Shown: positions 50,732 through 58,861 of the stretch, piece after piece
Numbering within the stretch: position 1 is the stretch's first letter
Layout of the letters: each line of letters begins with the position of its first letter
From: Salinarchaeum sp. Harcht-Bsk1
GTDB taxonomy: Archaea; Halobacteriota; Halobacteria; Halobacteriales; Salinarchaeaceae
Reading direction: 5' to 3'
Length of the DNA stretch: 64,000 nt
Assembly: GCF_000403645.1 (NCBI RefSeq)
Contig: NC_021313.1
Location: 248,001-312,000, forward strand
Program-made: the position numbers and the translations under genes
The notes under the pieces: model-generated
The model's input: the letters and a program-made list of their open reading frames with translations, nothing else
Told to the model about the DNA's origin: nothing
The model's database searches: none

Positions 50732-51154
50732 ATGGAGCATACAGAAGCACGGTATCCCGTCCCGAACTCGGGCGCTTCGCTCGCGCGACGGACGACAGCG
50801 GCTGCTGGCGTTGCGATCCTCGCACTGGTGGTCCAGGCCATCGTCGACGCACTCGGCGTCGAACTCGGTGCGTCCGGCTCCACGTCACCGTTCCAAGCCG
50901 CTCCGCTGATCGGCGCCACGGTCGTGGCCGGCGTCGGTGCTGCGATCGCCTACGCAGCGATGGTCAGATTCACGAACCGGCCAGTGCGGAACTTCGTCGC
51001 CGTCGAGGTAGCTGTGTTCGCCGTCATGCTCCTCCCCGTTTTTCTGGCACCACCGTCGGGTATTACTGCCACGGGACAGGGACTGCTCGTCCTGTACCAC
51101 CTGCTGGTCGCCGGGCCGCTCGTCGGGTTCATCGTCGGCGCCGTCTCGGTGTAA
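50732..51154 (+). CDS. DUF6069-like four-helix membrane protein
   Basis: A 140-residue protein with about four helices, near residues 18-40 (RRTTAAAGVAILALVVQAIV), 55-78 (APLIGATVVAGVGAAIAYAAM), 88-107 (VAVEVAVFAVMLLPVFLA) and 117-139 (LLVLYHLLVAGPLVGFIVGAV). It is typical of the DUF6069 family of unknown function. A catagtatgc motif about 10-17 bases upstream is close for a TATA box. It stands alone between nikR and the convergent chorismate mutase gene. Confidence 0.7.
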   Translation: MEHTEARYPVPNSGASLARRTTAAAGVAILALVVQAIVDALGVELGASGSTSPFQAAPLIGATVVAGVGAAIAYAAMVRFTNRPVRNFVAVEVAVFAVMLLPVFLAPPSGITATGQGLLVLYHLLVAGPLVGFIVGAVSV

Positions 51155-51229
51155 TCGTGCGATCGCCCACGGGATGCTGGACGAATCGCTGGGTGCTGGT
51201 GGGTTCGACCGAGGAGATTGGGAAAATCG

Positions 51230-51646
51230 TCAGCGACTCTCCCGCTGCTCGACCTTGTTCAGTTCGATCAGCAGCCGGAAGATTGCCTTCACGAGGTTGG
51301 CGTCGACGTCGAACTGCTCGGCGTTCTTGCCAGCGCGATCCATGACGCGCTGTTCCTGTTCCTCGTCGGTCGTGGACAGGTCCTGCTCGTCCTTGACCGC
51401 CGCGACCGAGTCCGCGACGTACGTCCGCCGGGCGATCAGCTCGACGAGTTCGCGATCGATCGACTCGATCTCTTCGCGAAGTTCGTCGAGGGACATGTCC
51501 TGCATGCCCTCGTGTTCACCGCCGTCGGATCGAAGTTGCGGCGAGGATGGCCTCGCACCGCTCGACTCACCCTCATCTGCGAGCAGTCGCTCGATCGGTT
51601 CGGTCTGTTCACCATTCGCGTCGTCCGTCCTCGAGTGCTCTGTCAT
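51230..51646 (-). CDS. Chorismate mutase (AroQ class)
   Basis: A 138-residue protein that converts chorismate to prephenate for Phe/Tyr synthesis. The AroQ helical domain is at about residues 50-135 (MSLDELREEIESIDRELVELIARRTYVADSV, split; and AIFRLLIELNKVEQ). The N-terminal 45 residues are acidic and probably disordered, so MSLDELRE could be the true start. The longer start is kept because its ATG overlaps the shikimate kinase stop by four bases (ATGA), a typical coupling signal. Confidence 0.9.
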   Translation of the reverse strand: MTEHSRTDDANGEQTEPIERLLADEGESSGARPSSPQLRSDGGEHEGMQDMSLDELREEIESIDRELVELIARRTYVADSVAAVKDEQDLSTTDEEQEQRVMDRAGKNAEQFDVDANLVKAIFRLLIELNKVEQRESR

Positions 51647-52524
51647 TGGATGGTTGCACCCTCGATCTGCGTGGTCGTCAGTCGCGTCGTCCCCGGCCGT
51701 TCTTGCCAGATCGCCTCGACGGCCTCGAGTTCCGTTCGCTCGCCGACGGCAACGACGCTCGGGCCCGTGCCCGACAGCGAGACGCCCTCGGCGTGGGGCA
51801 GCGCCTCGATCATCGGCTCCGTGGGGAACTCGAGCGCCGCGGAGAAGGCGAACCCGTTGACCGTCATCGCCCGGGCGAAGTCGCCCTCGAGAGCGTGCTC
51901 GGCGACGAGGTCCGCCGTCGCGGCGATCCGCTCGCAGCGATCGACGTCCGCGTCGGCGGTGAAGGCCTGCTCGTCGGGCGTGTAGACGAGCACGTCCCAG
52001 TCGCGCTCCTCTCGGGCAAGCAGGTCGTCCTCGGTGTTGTCCGTCACCGTCACGCCACCCAGCATGCTCGCCGAGGCGTCGTCGAACGCGCCAGTGACGG
52101 TGACGCCCACGTCGCGTGCGGCCTGGACGCCGATGCGACAGGCGTCGGCGCGATCGATGGCGCCCGTTTCGACGAGCGTCGGATCCTCGTCGGCGACGCC
52201 GAGCGCGTCGAGCGTGGCGAGGACCGTCGCGTTCGCCGCCGCGCTGGAGGACTTCAGCCCGGCTGCCATCGGCACGTCACTCTCGGTCCGCACCGCGCCG
52301 CCTTCGCCATCGCCGAACCGCTCGACGACGAGTTCGACGCAGCGCTCGATTAACGCCGTGTCCGCGTCTGGTGCCCCGGCGATCTCGCCCGTCACGACCT
52401 CCAGTTCCGTATCGAGCGAGACGCTGGCGGTGGTATAGGCCTCGATGGCGAACGCCGATCCGCGCCCGGTCGCCAGTGCGTTGAGCACCGTCCCTGCACC
52501 CGGTGCCCGTGCCCGACCGTCCAT
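51643..52524 (-). CDS. aroK: Archaeal GHMP-type shikimate kinase
   Basis: A 293-residue GHMP-superfamily kinase that phosphorylates shikimate with ATP, unrelated to bacterial AroK. The ATP loop is PMAAGLKSSSAAANA (residues 85-99), and the C-terminal motif is SLSGTGPSVVA. The ATG at 52524 begins MDGRARAPGAGTVLNAL; a longer upstream reading is rejected. It is followed, overlapping, by chorismate mutase. Together with the dehydroquinate synthase and dehydratase near 2-5 kb these give four steps of aromatic synthesis. Confidence 0.95.
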   Translation of the reverse strand: MDGRARAPGAGTVLNALATGRGSAFAIEAYTTASVSLDTELEVVTGEIAGAPDADTALIERCVELVVERFGDGEGGAVRTESDVPMAAGLKSSSAAANATVLATLDALGVADEDPTLVETGAIDRADACRIGVQAARDVGVTVTGAFDDASASMLGGVTVTDNTEDDLLAREERDWDVLVYTPDEQAFTADADVDRCERIAATADLVAEHALEGDFARAMTVNGFAFSAALEFPTEPMIEALPHAEGVSLSGTGPSVVAVGERTELEAVEAIWQERPGTTRLTTTQIEGATIQ

Positions 52525-52646
52525 ATCCGTCCCTCCGGATGCCACTACATACCGTTGACGGTGTGGCGGCGCGAGCGGAGAACGCTCCTGAGCCAACGGC
52601 GGCCGCGAACGCGGCGCTTTTCCCACGCTACGCCCAATCGTCGCGC

Positions 52647-53117
52647 ATGTCCCATCGTTCGACAGTCTCCCCTGCGACCCTCCCCGTCGAGCTCCGGGAA
52701 GAGGGCGTCGTCGTCGAGTACCTCGACGAGCGGGAGGCCTTCTATCGCGGCGTTCCGCAGAAACGCGAGGGGTCGGTCCGCACTCGCCCCGGCGTGCTCG
52801 TGCAGGTGCTCGTCACCGATCCGACCGACAGCGAGGGCGTGCTGACGTACGTCAACGATCGCTCGACGCACGACGACATCCTCGAAGAGACCGGCGTCGG
52901 CCGCGTGTTCGTCGAACCCGGCGAAGAGACTGAACTGTTCCCCGGCGTGACTGCCCGCGCCGACGGACACGCCATCGTGATCGAGGGCGAACCCGAGGTC
53001 GCACGAGGGCGAATCTTCGTGTTCGCGGAGGACGAGATGGCCGAGCAATCCTACGAGATCGTTTCGCCGGAGGAGGACGAGTCCACCGAGGAGCCGGGCG
53101 ACGCGACCGAACCGTAA
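52647..53117 (+). CDS. DUF5796-like haloarchaeal protein
   Basis: A 156-residue acidic soluble protein beginning MSHRSTVSPATLPVELREEGVVVEYLDER. Two beta-rich blocks (REAFYRGVPQKREGSVRTRPG, VQVLVTDPTDSEGVLTYVNDR) and a disordered acidic C-terminus follow. It resembles the haloarchaeal DUF5796 family, of unknown function. The start at 52647 is fixed by that N-terminus; the 48 in-frame residues upstream read as noise. The next gene follows after three bases. Confidence 0.7.
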   Translation: MSHRSTVSPATLPVELREEGVVVEYLDEREAFYRGVPQKREGSVRTRPGVLVQVLVTDPTDSEGVLTYVNDRSTHDDILEETGVGRVFVEPGEETELFPGVTARADGHAIVIEGEPEVARGRIFVFAEDEMAEQSYEIVSPEEDESTEEPGDATEP

Positions 53118-53120
53118 CTC

Positions 53121-53363
53121 ATGCCCCTGCGCAAAGCCTGGAACGACCTCACCCGCACGACGGTCGGTAAGGCACCCGAGCGCTACGGCGTCTACGAAGT
53201 GGGCGACGCCGACGGGGAGGTCCTCGAGGTCGGCGCCGGGGTGCTCAAGGACGAACTCAAAGAGGCACTGGCCTACGGCGCCGGCGAGCAGGTCCGCTGG
53301 GAGCCGACCCCGTCACTCGAACGAGCGGAGGAACTGGCTGCCGAGCATCGCGAGCGGATCTAA
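53121..53363 (+). CDS. Small haloarchaeal protein (DUF7508-like)
   Basis: An 80-residue protein of unknown function, MPLRKAWNDLTRTTVGKAPERYGVYEV, with an Asp/Glu-rich middle (GEVLEVGAGVLKDELKEALAYG). The segment RYGVYEVGDADGEVLEVG has a passing likeness to the first strand of GIY-YIG domains, but no catalytic Arg/Glu is convincing. It follows the DUF5796-like gene by three bases, so is in the same operon. Confidence 0.65.
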   Translation: MPLRKAWNDLTRTTVGKAPERYGVYEVGDADGEVLEVGAGVLKDELKEALAYGAGEQVRWEPTPSLERAEELAAEHRERI

Positions 53364-53468
53364 CCCGGAAGCAACCGGGAGGACGGGTCAACAGGAGCGG
53401 ACGAGCGACGACCGGACGGGTCGCAGACGGGCCGGCGTCGGACGGTGCGAGCGGAAGGAACGACGACC

Positions 53469-53603
53469 TTACTGGATGTAGGAAGGGTCCTCGGAGTCGC
53501 AGTTGCCCTCGTGTTGTTTCGCGTCGCTCCGGTCGTCGAACAGCAGTCCACACTTCTCACACTCGTACCACGTCATGTCGTCGCGCTCCGTTTGGACTAC
53601 CAT
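53469..53603 (-). CDS. Small C2H2-like zinc-finger protein (DUF7128-like)
   Basis: A 44-residue protein, MVVQTERDDMTWYECEKCG followed by LLFDDRSDAKQHEGNC and a DPSYIQ end. Cys15, Cys18 and the His/Cys pair H34/C38 form one zinc finger of C-x2-C...H-x3-C type. It is the well-known small haloarchaeal DUF7128 family. A second in-frame ATG (MTWYEC) nine codons in also starts well. Its product fits nucleic-acid or protein binding. Confidence 0.8.
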   Translation of the reverse strand: MVVQTERDDMTWYECEKCGLLFDDRSDAKQHEGNCDSEDPSYIQ

Positions 53604-53705
53604 GCGTGAGTATGACACGTTGATGCGTATAGGCGTTTCTCCGATGAGACGATGGAATCACCGACGCGACGGACGGAACAGCGGGTCCCTGCTCGCGTCC
53701 GGCCG

Positions 53706-54890
53706 TTACACCGACGCGTAGCTGTTCCAGAAGATTTCGGTCACGCGGTGCCGGTCGTTGTAGGCCTCGACGCCCTCGCCCAGTAGCCAGCGGAGGTGGA
53801 GGTCGTCGTAGAGCGTCGAGTGCGTGTAGTCGACGAAGGTCGCGGGGATCACGAGTTGGTCGTCGTCACGGATCGCGCTCGCGAGGACGGTGTAGGAGTG
53901 TTTGTGCCGCTCGTCGTAGACGCACCCGGCAACGATCGGTGGCGATTGCTCCGTCGCCGGGACGGTGTGGAACGCCTCGATCGAACGGTTGACCAGTTCC
54001 GTACAGAAGAGCCCCGAGTTCTCGCCGTTGGCGAGCGCGTGGAAGTCAGTCGGCGACTCGAAGAATTTGCGGAGGTCGACGGCGCCGAGCAGGATATTGT
54101 CCTCGACGGAGCCCGCGGCGTACCGGGGAACGTCGTAGTAGCTGTACTCACGGAAGCCGTCCTTGAGGCCCTGGACGAGACCGCCGGCGTCGCGAGGATC
54201 CACGTCGGCGAACTCCCCGACGAACTCGGCGTCGGGGCTGTCGAAGACGGGGCCACGGAGAGCGTCGACGGTGAACGGCCGCGCTGCAGCACTCGTGACG
54301 CGCTCGAGGAACTCGTCCGTCTGGAAGAACTCGTAGGACACCTCGTTATCGGCGAGCGCTCGCATGTCGGCCTGTAGCTGCGCCACCGGCGATCCGTCGA
54401 GACCGTACGTAGCGTCGATCCGCTCGGCTGTGCCGGCATCGTCGTCGATCGTGACCCCATCGAGTCGCTCACCGTCGGTGTACACCCCGACGGAATCCCC
54501 GTCGGACCAGACCTCGTACCCACTCACGGCCGTCACCCCGGAGCGGACCTCGAAGTGCTGGTCGACGAGGGCGGCGGTGTCCTGGTCGCGGACGTTCGTT
54601 CCAGCGAGGACGCCGTATCCGAGCACGACGTTGTGCAGTGCTTTCCAGCCGCCCAGACCCACCCCGGCGCCGCCCGCGTAGGCCAGCGCCTCCCGACGGC
54701 CCAGGGCGATCTCGCCGTCGTCGTCCCGGAGGTCGTCGAGAACACCGCTCCCCGCGAGACGATCGCGTGCGGTGTCGGTGAACGACTCGTCGCCGCTGGA
54801 GGCGCCGCGGGTCGAATCGCCACCGAGCGAGTCGCCGTCGACCGACGCGTCGCCGGAGTGACCGGTCCCCGAGGACGGCGGCTGCGTCAT
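53706..54890 (-). CDS. Haloarchaeal protein with possible papain-like or transglutaminase-like core
   Basis: A 394-residue protein I do not recognise. The first 60 residues are Ser/Gly/Asp-rich and disordered. LGRREALAYAGGAGVGLGG at about 62-80 has a twin-arginine flavour and a hydrophobic stretch, which could anchor or export it. In the C-terminal part, GLFCTELVN (Cys near 295) and RHKHSYTVLAS (His near 326-328) fall in the right order and distance for a papain-fold Cys-His pair. An NlpC/P60- or transglutaminase-like enzyme is therefore possible, but unproven. It is alone on the minus strand. Confidence 0.55.
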   Translation of the reverse strand: MTQPPSSGTGHSGDASVDGDSLGGDSTRGASSGDESFTDTARDRLAGSGVLDDLRDDDGEIALGRREALAYAGGAGVGLGGWKALHNVVLGYGVLAGTNVRDQDTAALVDQHFEVRSGVTAVSGYEVWSDGDSVGVYTDGERLDGVTIDDDAGTAERIDATYGLDGSPVAQLQADMRALADNEVSYEFFQTDEFLERVTSAAARPFTVDALRGPVFDSPDAEFVGEFADVDPRDAGGLVQGLKDGFREYSYYDVPRYAAGSVEDNILLGAVDLRKFFESPTDFHALANGENSGLFCTELVNRSIEAFHTVPATEQSPPIVAGCVYDERHKHSYTVLASAIRDDDQLVIPATFVDYTHSTLYDDLHLRWLLGEGVEAYNDRHRVTEIFWNSYASV

Positions 54891-54963
54891 TGGCGAACAG
54901 TCCGTGCGCTCCGCCTAATCGCTTGCGCTCGATTCGGGACTCTTTCGGCGCCCGTGAACTGCG

Positions 54964-55485
54964 TCAGTCCGGATCGTCGGGCCGTTTCTGGGAGAGCACG
55001 GTCCGCTCGAAGGAACAGACCAGCACCTCGCCGTCGTCGTTCGGATCGCGAACCGGCCGCTTCGCGTCGGCAGTGGCCTCGTCCCGCACCGGATCGACCA
55101 CGAACGCCTCTACGTGCATCGTCACGATGCCCCGCTCGCCGTCGCTGGTCTCGCGAGCGTCGGTAACCGTCGACTGGGCGCGGATCGTGTCGCCGTGGAA
55201 GACCGGCGCCGGGTGCTCGACGTCGTCGTAGGAGAGGTTCGCGACGATCGTCCCGTCCGTCGTCTCGGGGATCGTGAGACCGACGGCCAGCGAGAGGGTG
55301 TAGAGGCCGTTCACGAGGCGGTCGCCGAACTGCGTGTCCGCGGCGAAGTCGGCGTCGAGGTGGAGGGGCTGCTGGTTCATCGTCATGTCGCAGAAGCGCT
55401 GGTTGTCGGACTCGCTGATCGTGCGGCGCTTGTCGTGCCGGATCGTCTCGCCGACGTCGAACTCCTCGAAGTAGCGCCCGGGCAT
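54964..55485 (-). CDS. MaoC-like dehydratase (candidate mesaconyl-CoA hydratase)
   Basis: A 173-residue hot-dog-fold hydratase. RYFEEFDVGETIRHDKRRTISESDN and MNQQPLHLDADFAADTQFGDRLVNG contain the MaoC active-site Asp/His region. Such single-domain MaoC proteins hydrate 2-enoyl-CoAs. In haloarchaea with the methylaspartate cycle, a MaoC protein is the mesaconyl-CoA hydratase. That reading is favoured by the CitE-like lyase and glutamate dehydrogenase nearby, but the other cycle genes are absent. The ATG at 55485 begins MPGRYFEEF. Confidence 0.82.
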   Translation of the reverse strand: MPGRYFEEFDVGETIRHDKRRTISESDNQRFCDMTMNQQPLHLDADFAADTQFGDRLVNGLYTLSLAVGLTIPETTDGTIVANLSYDDVEHPAPVFHGDTIRAQSTVTDARETSDGERGIVTMHVEAFVVDPVRDEATADAKRPVRDPNDDGEVLVCSFERTVLSQKRPDDPD

Positions 55486-55664
55486 GGTCGAGGCGTCGAC
55501 CGGATCCGGGAAAGTGATTCCGGTGGACGGGGAGCCACGTCTACGGTGCCGAGACGGGAGTCCGCCGCCGGTTCGGGTCCGCTCGCAGCGAGGGCCATGT
55601 CGAAGTACACCGTGTCACCCAGGCTCGCGACGGACCCAAGAGGCCCCAGTGCGTACCGATTTGT

Positions 55665-55994
55665 ATGACTACCACCACGAAACCACGACGCGTGACCGTC
55701 CCGGAGCTCGAGGAGCTCGTCGAAGCGGAGCCTGCAGTCCTCGCGGAGTTCTACTCCCGGAGCTGTCCGGCCTGTGACGCACAGGAGCCGATCCTCGGCG
55801 GCGTCGCCCGCGAGTACGAGGGCGTCGTCGCGATGGTCGACCCCGGCGAGGACTTCTCCGCGCTCTCCGAGTACGGCATCCGAAGCACGCCGAGTTTCGT
55901 CCGCTTCGAGGAGGGCGAACCGGCCGGGACGCTCGCCGACGGCGTCGTCGGAGCCGACCGGCTGCTCGAGTTCGCACGAACCGGCGCGAACTAA
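55665..55994 (+). CDS. Thioredoxin-family protein
   Basis: A 109-residue thioredoxin fold. The active site is CPAC (residues 34-37) in YSRSCPACDAQEP, preceded by the usual LAEFY strand, and the cis-proline motif is STPSFVRF. The CPAC rather than CGPC site suggests altered redox potential. It reduces disulfides in the cytoplasm. It lies divergent from the MaoC gene and 78 bases before the CitE-like gene. Confidence 0.88.
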   Translation: MTTTTKPRRVTVPELEELVEAEPAVLAEFYSRSCPACDAQEPILGGVAREYEGVVAMVDPGEDFSALSEYGIRSTPSFVRFEEGEPAGTLADGVVGADRLLEFARTGAN

Positions 55995-56072
55995 CGCTCC
56001 CCGACTGATCGCGCGACGAGGCCCGACCCAGCGGGGAGGGGACTTACGGTTCTCGCTGACGATTCCCCCGAC

Positions 56073-56972
56073 ATGCCACGGCGGAGCGTGCTCTTTACCC
56101 CAGGGGATCGCCGCGAGATGCTCGTCGGTGCGGCAGACAGCGACGCCGACGCCCTCGTCTTCGACCTCGAGGACGGCGTCGCACCCGCGCGCAAGTCCGA
56201 AGCGCGGGAAACCGTGCGATCGGTGCTCGCGGACGACGCGTTCGCTCCCGACGCCGAGTGCTTCGTGCGCGTGAATCCGATCGAATTCGAGCGTGGTAGT
56301 GGACCGAACGGACAGGGCGCGGTCCGCGAGGACCTTCGGGAGATTGCAGCGGCAGCCGACGCGATCGACGGGATCGTGCTCCCGAAGACGAGCGACGCCG
56401 GCGACGTCCGGCGGCTCGGCGGACTGCTCCGGACGCACGGCCTCCCACGATCGATACTGGCACTCGTCGAGACGGCCGCTGGCGTGCAGGAGGCCCCGGG
56501 GATCGCCAGTGCGGGCGGAACCACTGGACTCGTCCTCGGAACCGAGGACCTCGCCGCCGACGTCGGCGCCTCGCCGAGTGCAGACCGAACAGAGAGCAGG
56601 TACGCTCGACAACGGGTCGTGACCGCCGCGGCCGCAGCCGGCGTCGACGCGATCGACACGCTCTGGACCGACTTCGAGGACGAAGCCGGCCTTCGGGACG
56701 ATGCGGCCGATGCAGTCCGACTCGGCTTCGACGGCAAACTCGCCATCCATCCCGCACAGGTCGGACCGATCAACGAGGCGTTCACGCCGGACGAAACCCA
56801 GCGGGACTGGGCGGATCGCGTGCTCGCCGCGCGTGAAGAAGCGGGGGATCGAGGGGCGTTCGCCGTCGATGGAGAGATGATCGACGCACCGTTGCTGGCG
56901 CGCGCCGAGCGGATCGCCGAGCGCGCTCGCGCAGCAGGGTTCGATTCCGTCGGGGCCGCCACCGAGGAGTGA
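56073..56972 (+). CDS. HpcH/HpaI/CitE-like CoA-ester lyase
   Basis: A 299-residue TIM-barrel lyase of the CitE/beta-methylmalyl-CoA lyase family. It begins MPRRSVLFTPGDRREMLVGAADSDADALVFDLEDGVAP (split), with the metal-binding LDLEDG-type motif and ALVETAAGV, GLVLGTEDL, and the C-terminal GKLAIHPAQV. In haloarchaea a homologue splits beta-methylmalyl-CoA to propionyl-CoA and glyoxylate in the methylaspartate cycle. Malyl-CoA lyase or citryl-CoA lyase activity is an alternative. The neighbouring MaoC hydratase favours the first. A ttacgg motif near 56044 may be its TATA box. Confidence 0.85.
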   Translation: MPRRSVLFTPGDRREMLVGAADSDADALVFDLEDGVAPARKSEARETVRSVLADDAFAPDAECFVRVNPIEFERGSGPNGQGAVREDLREIAAAADAIDGIVLPKTSDAGDVRRLGGLLRTHGLPRSILALVETAAGVQEAPGIASAGGTTGLVLGTEDLAADVGASPSADRTESRYARQRVVTAAAAAGVDAIDTLWTDFEDEAGLRDDAADAVRLGFDGKLAIHPAQVGPINEAFTPDETQRDWADRVLAAREEAGDRGAFAVDGEMIDAPLLARAERIAERARAAGFDSVGAATEE

Positions 56973-57226
56973 CCGTTCGTACAGATTTTGGTCGGGCCGC
57001 GTCGTGCGTCGCTGCGATTTGAACGTACGTGCAGATCCTGATTCTCCGAGGGCAGTAGCCGTAGCACAGCATCAGGCGCTCTATTCCGGATTCTCGGCGA
57101 ACGGCCGTCCAGAGCAGGCCTGAACCCACCGCAATTAAACTCCTTATACGATATTAGGTAATGAATGTCCAGCAATTAGGGCCGACTGCCCGCTATTTTG
57201 GGACAATTGACTACAAGTTCGGCACA

Positions 57227-57234
57227 CTTATCAA
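57227..57234 (+). promoter_or_regulatory. TATA-like box for gdh
   Basis: cttatcaa is centred 27 bases before the ATG at 57257, so the mRNA should be leaderless. Another AT-rich stretch upstream (57140-57175, with cttatacgat) could hold a second promoter or an activator site. Confidence 0.55.
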
Positions 57235-57256
57235 TCTGTTATGCGACCCAACGGGT

Positions 57257-58513
57257 ATGTCGGACGACGTCAATCCGTTCGAGAGCCTGCAAGAACAGAT
57301 CGACGACGCGGCAGCCCACCTCGACGTGTCCGACGGGCTGATCACGCGCCTCAAGAACCCCGAGCGGATCCTCGAGACGAACCTCACGGTCGAACTCGAC
57401 GACGGGAGCCTCGACACCCTCCGCGCCTACCGTTCGGAGTTCAACGGGGATCGCGGGCCGTACAAGGGCGGCATCCGCTACCACCCGGGCGTCGACCGCG
57501 ACGAGGTCAAGGCGCTCTCCGGCTGGATGGTCTACAAGTGCGCGACTGTCGGCATTCCCTACGGCGGCGGCAAGGGCGGCATCTCGATCGATCCCAGCGA
57601 CTACAGCGAGGAGGAACTCGAACGCATCACCCGGGCCTTCGCCGTCGAACTGCGGCCGCTCATCGGCGAGGACAAGGACATCCCCGCCCCGGACGTCAAC
57701 ACCGGCCAGCGGGAGATGAACTGGATCAAGGACACGTACGAGACCCTCGAGAACACCACCGAGCCGGGCGTCATCACCGGCAAGGACATCGACAGCGGTG
57801 GAAGCGAAGGTCGCGTCGAGGCGACGGGTCGCTCGACCGTCCTGGCGGCCCGCGAGGCCTTCGAGTACCTCGGCCGCGACATCGCCGACGCCACCGTCGC
57901 CGTCCAGGGCTACGGGAACGCCGGCTGGATCACTGCCAAACTCGCCGACGAGATGGGCGCCACCGTCGTCTCCGTCTCTGACTCCTCGGGTGGTATCTAC
58001 GACGAGGACGGGATCGACCCCGTCGCCGCGAAGGACCACAAGCGCGAGACCGGGAGCGTCGTCGGCTTCCACGGCGCCACGGAGGAGATCAGCAACGACG
58101 ACCTCCTGACGCTCGACGTCGACCTACTCGTCCCGGCGGCCCTCGAGAACGCCATCGACGCCGACCTCGCGGAGGACGTCTCCGCGGACGTCATCTCCGA
58201 GGCCGCGAACGGCCCGCTCACGCCCGACGCCGACGACGTCCTCGTGGACGAGGACGTGCTGGTCGTCCCCGACATCCTCGCGAACGCTGGCGGCGTGACC
58301 GTCTCCTACTTCGAGTGGGTCCAGAACCGCCAGCGCTTCTACTGGTCCGAGGAGAAGGTCAACGACGAACTCGAGACGATCATCGTCGACGCGTTCGACG
58401 ACCTCGTCGAGGCCTACGAGACCCACGACCTGCCGAACTTCCGCACCGCCGCCTACGTCGTCGCGATCCAGCGCGTCGTCGACGCCTACGACCAGGCCGG
58501 TACCTGGCCCTGA
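57257..58513 (+). CDS. gdhA: Glutamate dehydrogenase
   Basis: A 418-residue Glu/Leu/Phe/Val dehydrogenase interconverting glutamate and 2-oxoglutarate. Substrate-binding lysine motif: [11 protein letters not shown] and the catalytic GGGKGGI. The Rossmann domain has [11 protein letters not shown]. The cofactor specificity is undecided. Upstream in-frame residues before ATG 57257 are rejected by the leaderless promoter and lack of homology. It follows the CitE-like gene on the same strand. In methylaspartate-cycle haloarchaea, GDH regenerates the glutamate used by glutamate mutase, so it may belong to that pathway. Confidence 0.96.
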   Translation: MSDDVNPFESLQEQIDDAAAHLDVSDGLITRLKNPERILETNLTVELDDGSLDTLRAYRSEFNGDRGPYKGGIRYHPGVDRDEVKALSGWMVYKCATVGIPYGGGKGGISIDPSDYSEEELERITRAFAVELRPLIGEDKDIPAPDVNTGQREMNWIKDTYETLENTTEPGVITGKDIDSGGSEGRVEATGRSTVLAAREAFEYLGRDIADATVAVQGYGNAGWITAKLADEMGATVVSVSDSSGGIYDEDGIDPVAAKDHKRETGSVVGFHGATEEISNDDLLTLDVDLLVPAALENAIDADLAEDVSADVISEAANGPLTPDADDVLVDEDVLVVPDILANAGGVTVSYFEWVQNRQRFYWSEEKVNDELETIIVDAFDDLVEAYETHDLPNFRTAAYVVAIQRVVDAYDQAGTWP

Positions 58514-58573
58514 GCGCGGTCAGAACACACCTCGATTCGCTGCGCTTTCTCGCGTCGCAGAAAGTGGCGTCCG

Positions 58574-58786
58574 TTACAGGATTCCCAGTTGTGCGCCCGC
58601 GACGAACGCGGCACCGATCGCTACGAACGCGACGCCACCGTAGCGGACGTACCCGATGCGGGTGGGATTCGTCTCGAGCACCTCCTCCGGGTAGCGCCAC
58701 CGCTGGAACGCGAGCATCTGCTCTGGGAACGCGACCATCAGGACGCCGAAGATGGCGATCACGACGCCGGCACGCAAGAAGACCAT
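58574..58786 (-). CDS. Small two-helix membrane protein
   Basis: A 70-residue protein of unknown function. Two helices, about residues 2-18 (VFLRAGVVIAIFGVLMV) and 50-68 (GGVAFVAIGAAFVAGAQL), flank a charged segment with RWRYPEEVLETNPTRIG. The ATG at 58786 begins in the first helix; a longer in-frame start at 58858 would add 24 residues. It is convergent with gdhA (60-base gap) and 75 bases from the sensor kinase gene. Confidence 0.65.
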   Translation of the reverse strand: MVFLRAGVVIAIFGVLMVAFPEQMLAFQRWRYPEEVLETNPTRIGYVRYGGVAFVAIGAAFVAGAQLGIL

Positions 58787-58861
58787 GCTGGGGTAGGCAC
58801 GCGCCGGTCCAATAGTTCTTGGCACGTTCACCCCGGGAGACGCTGCCGGGTGAGACACCGA

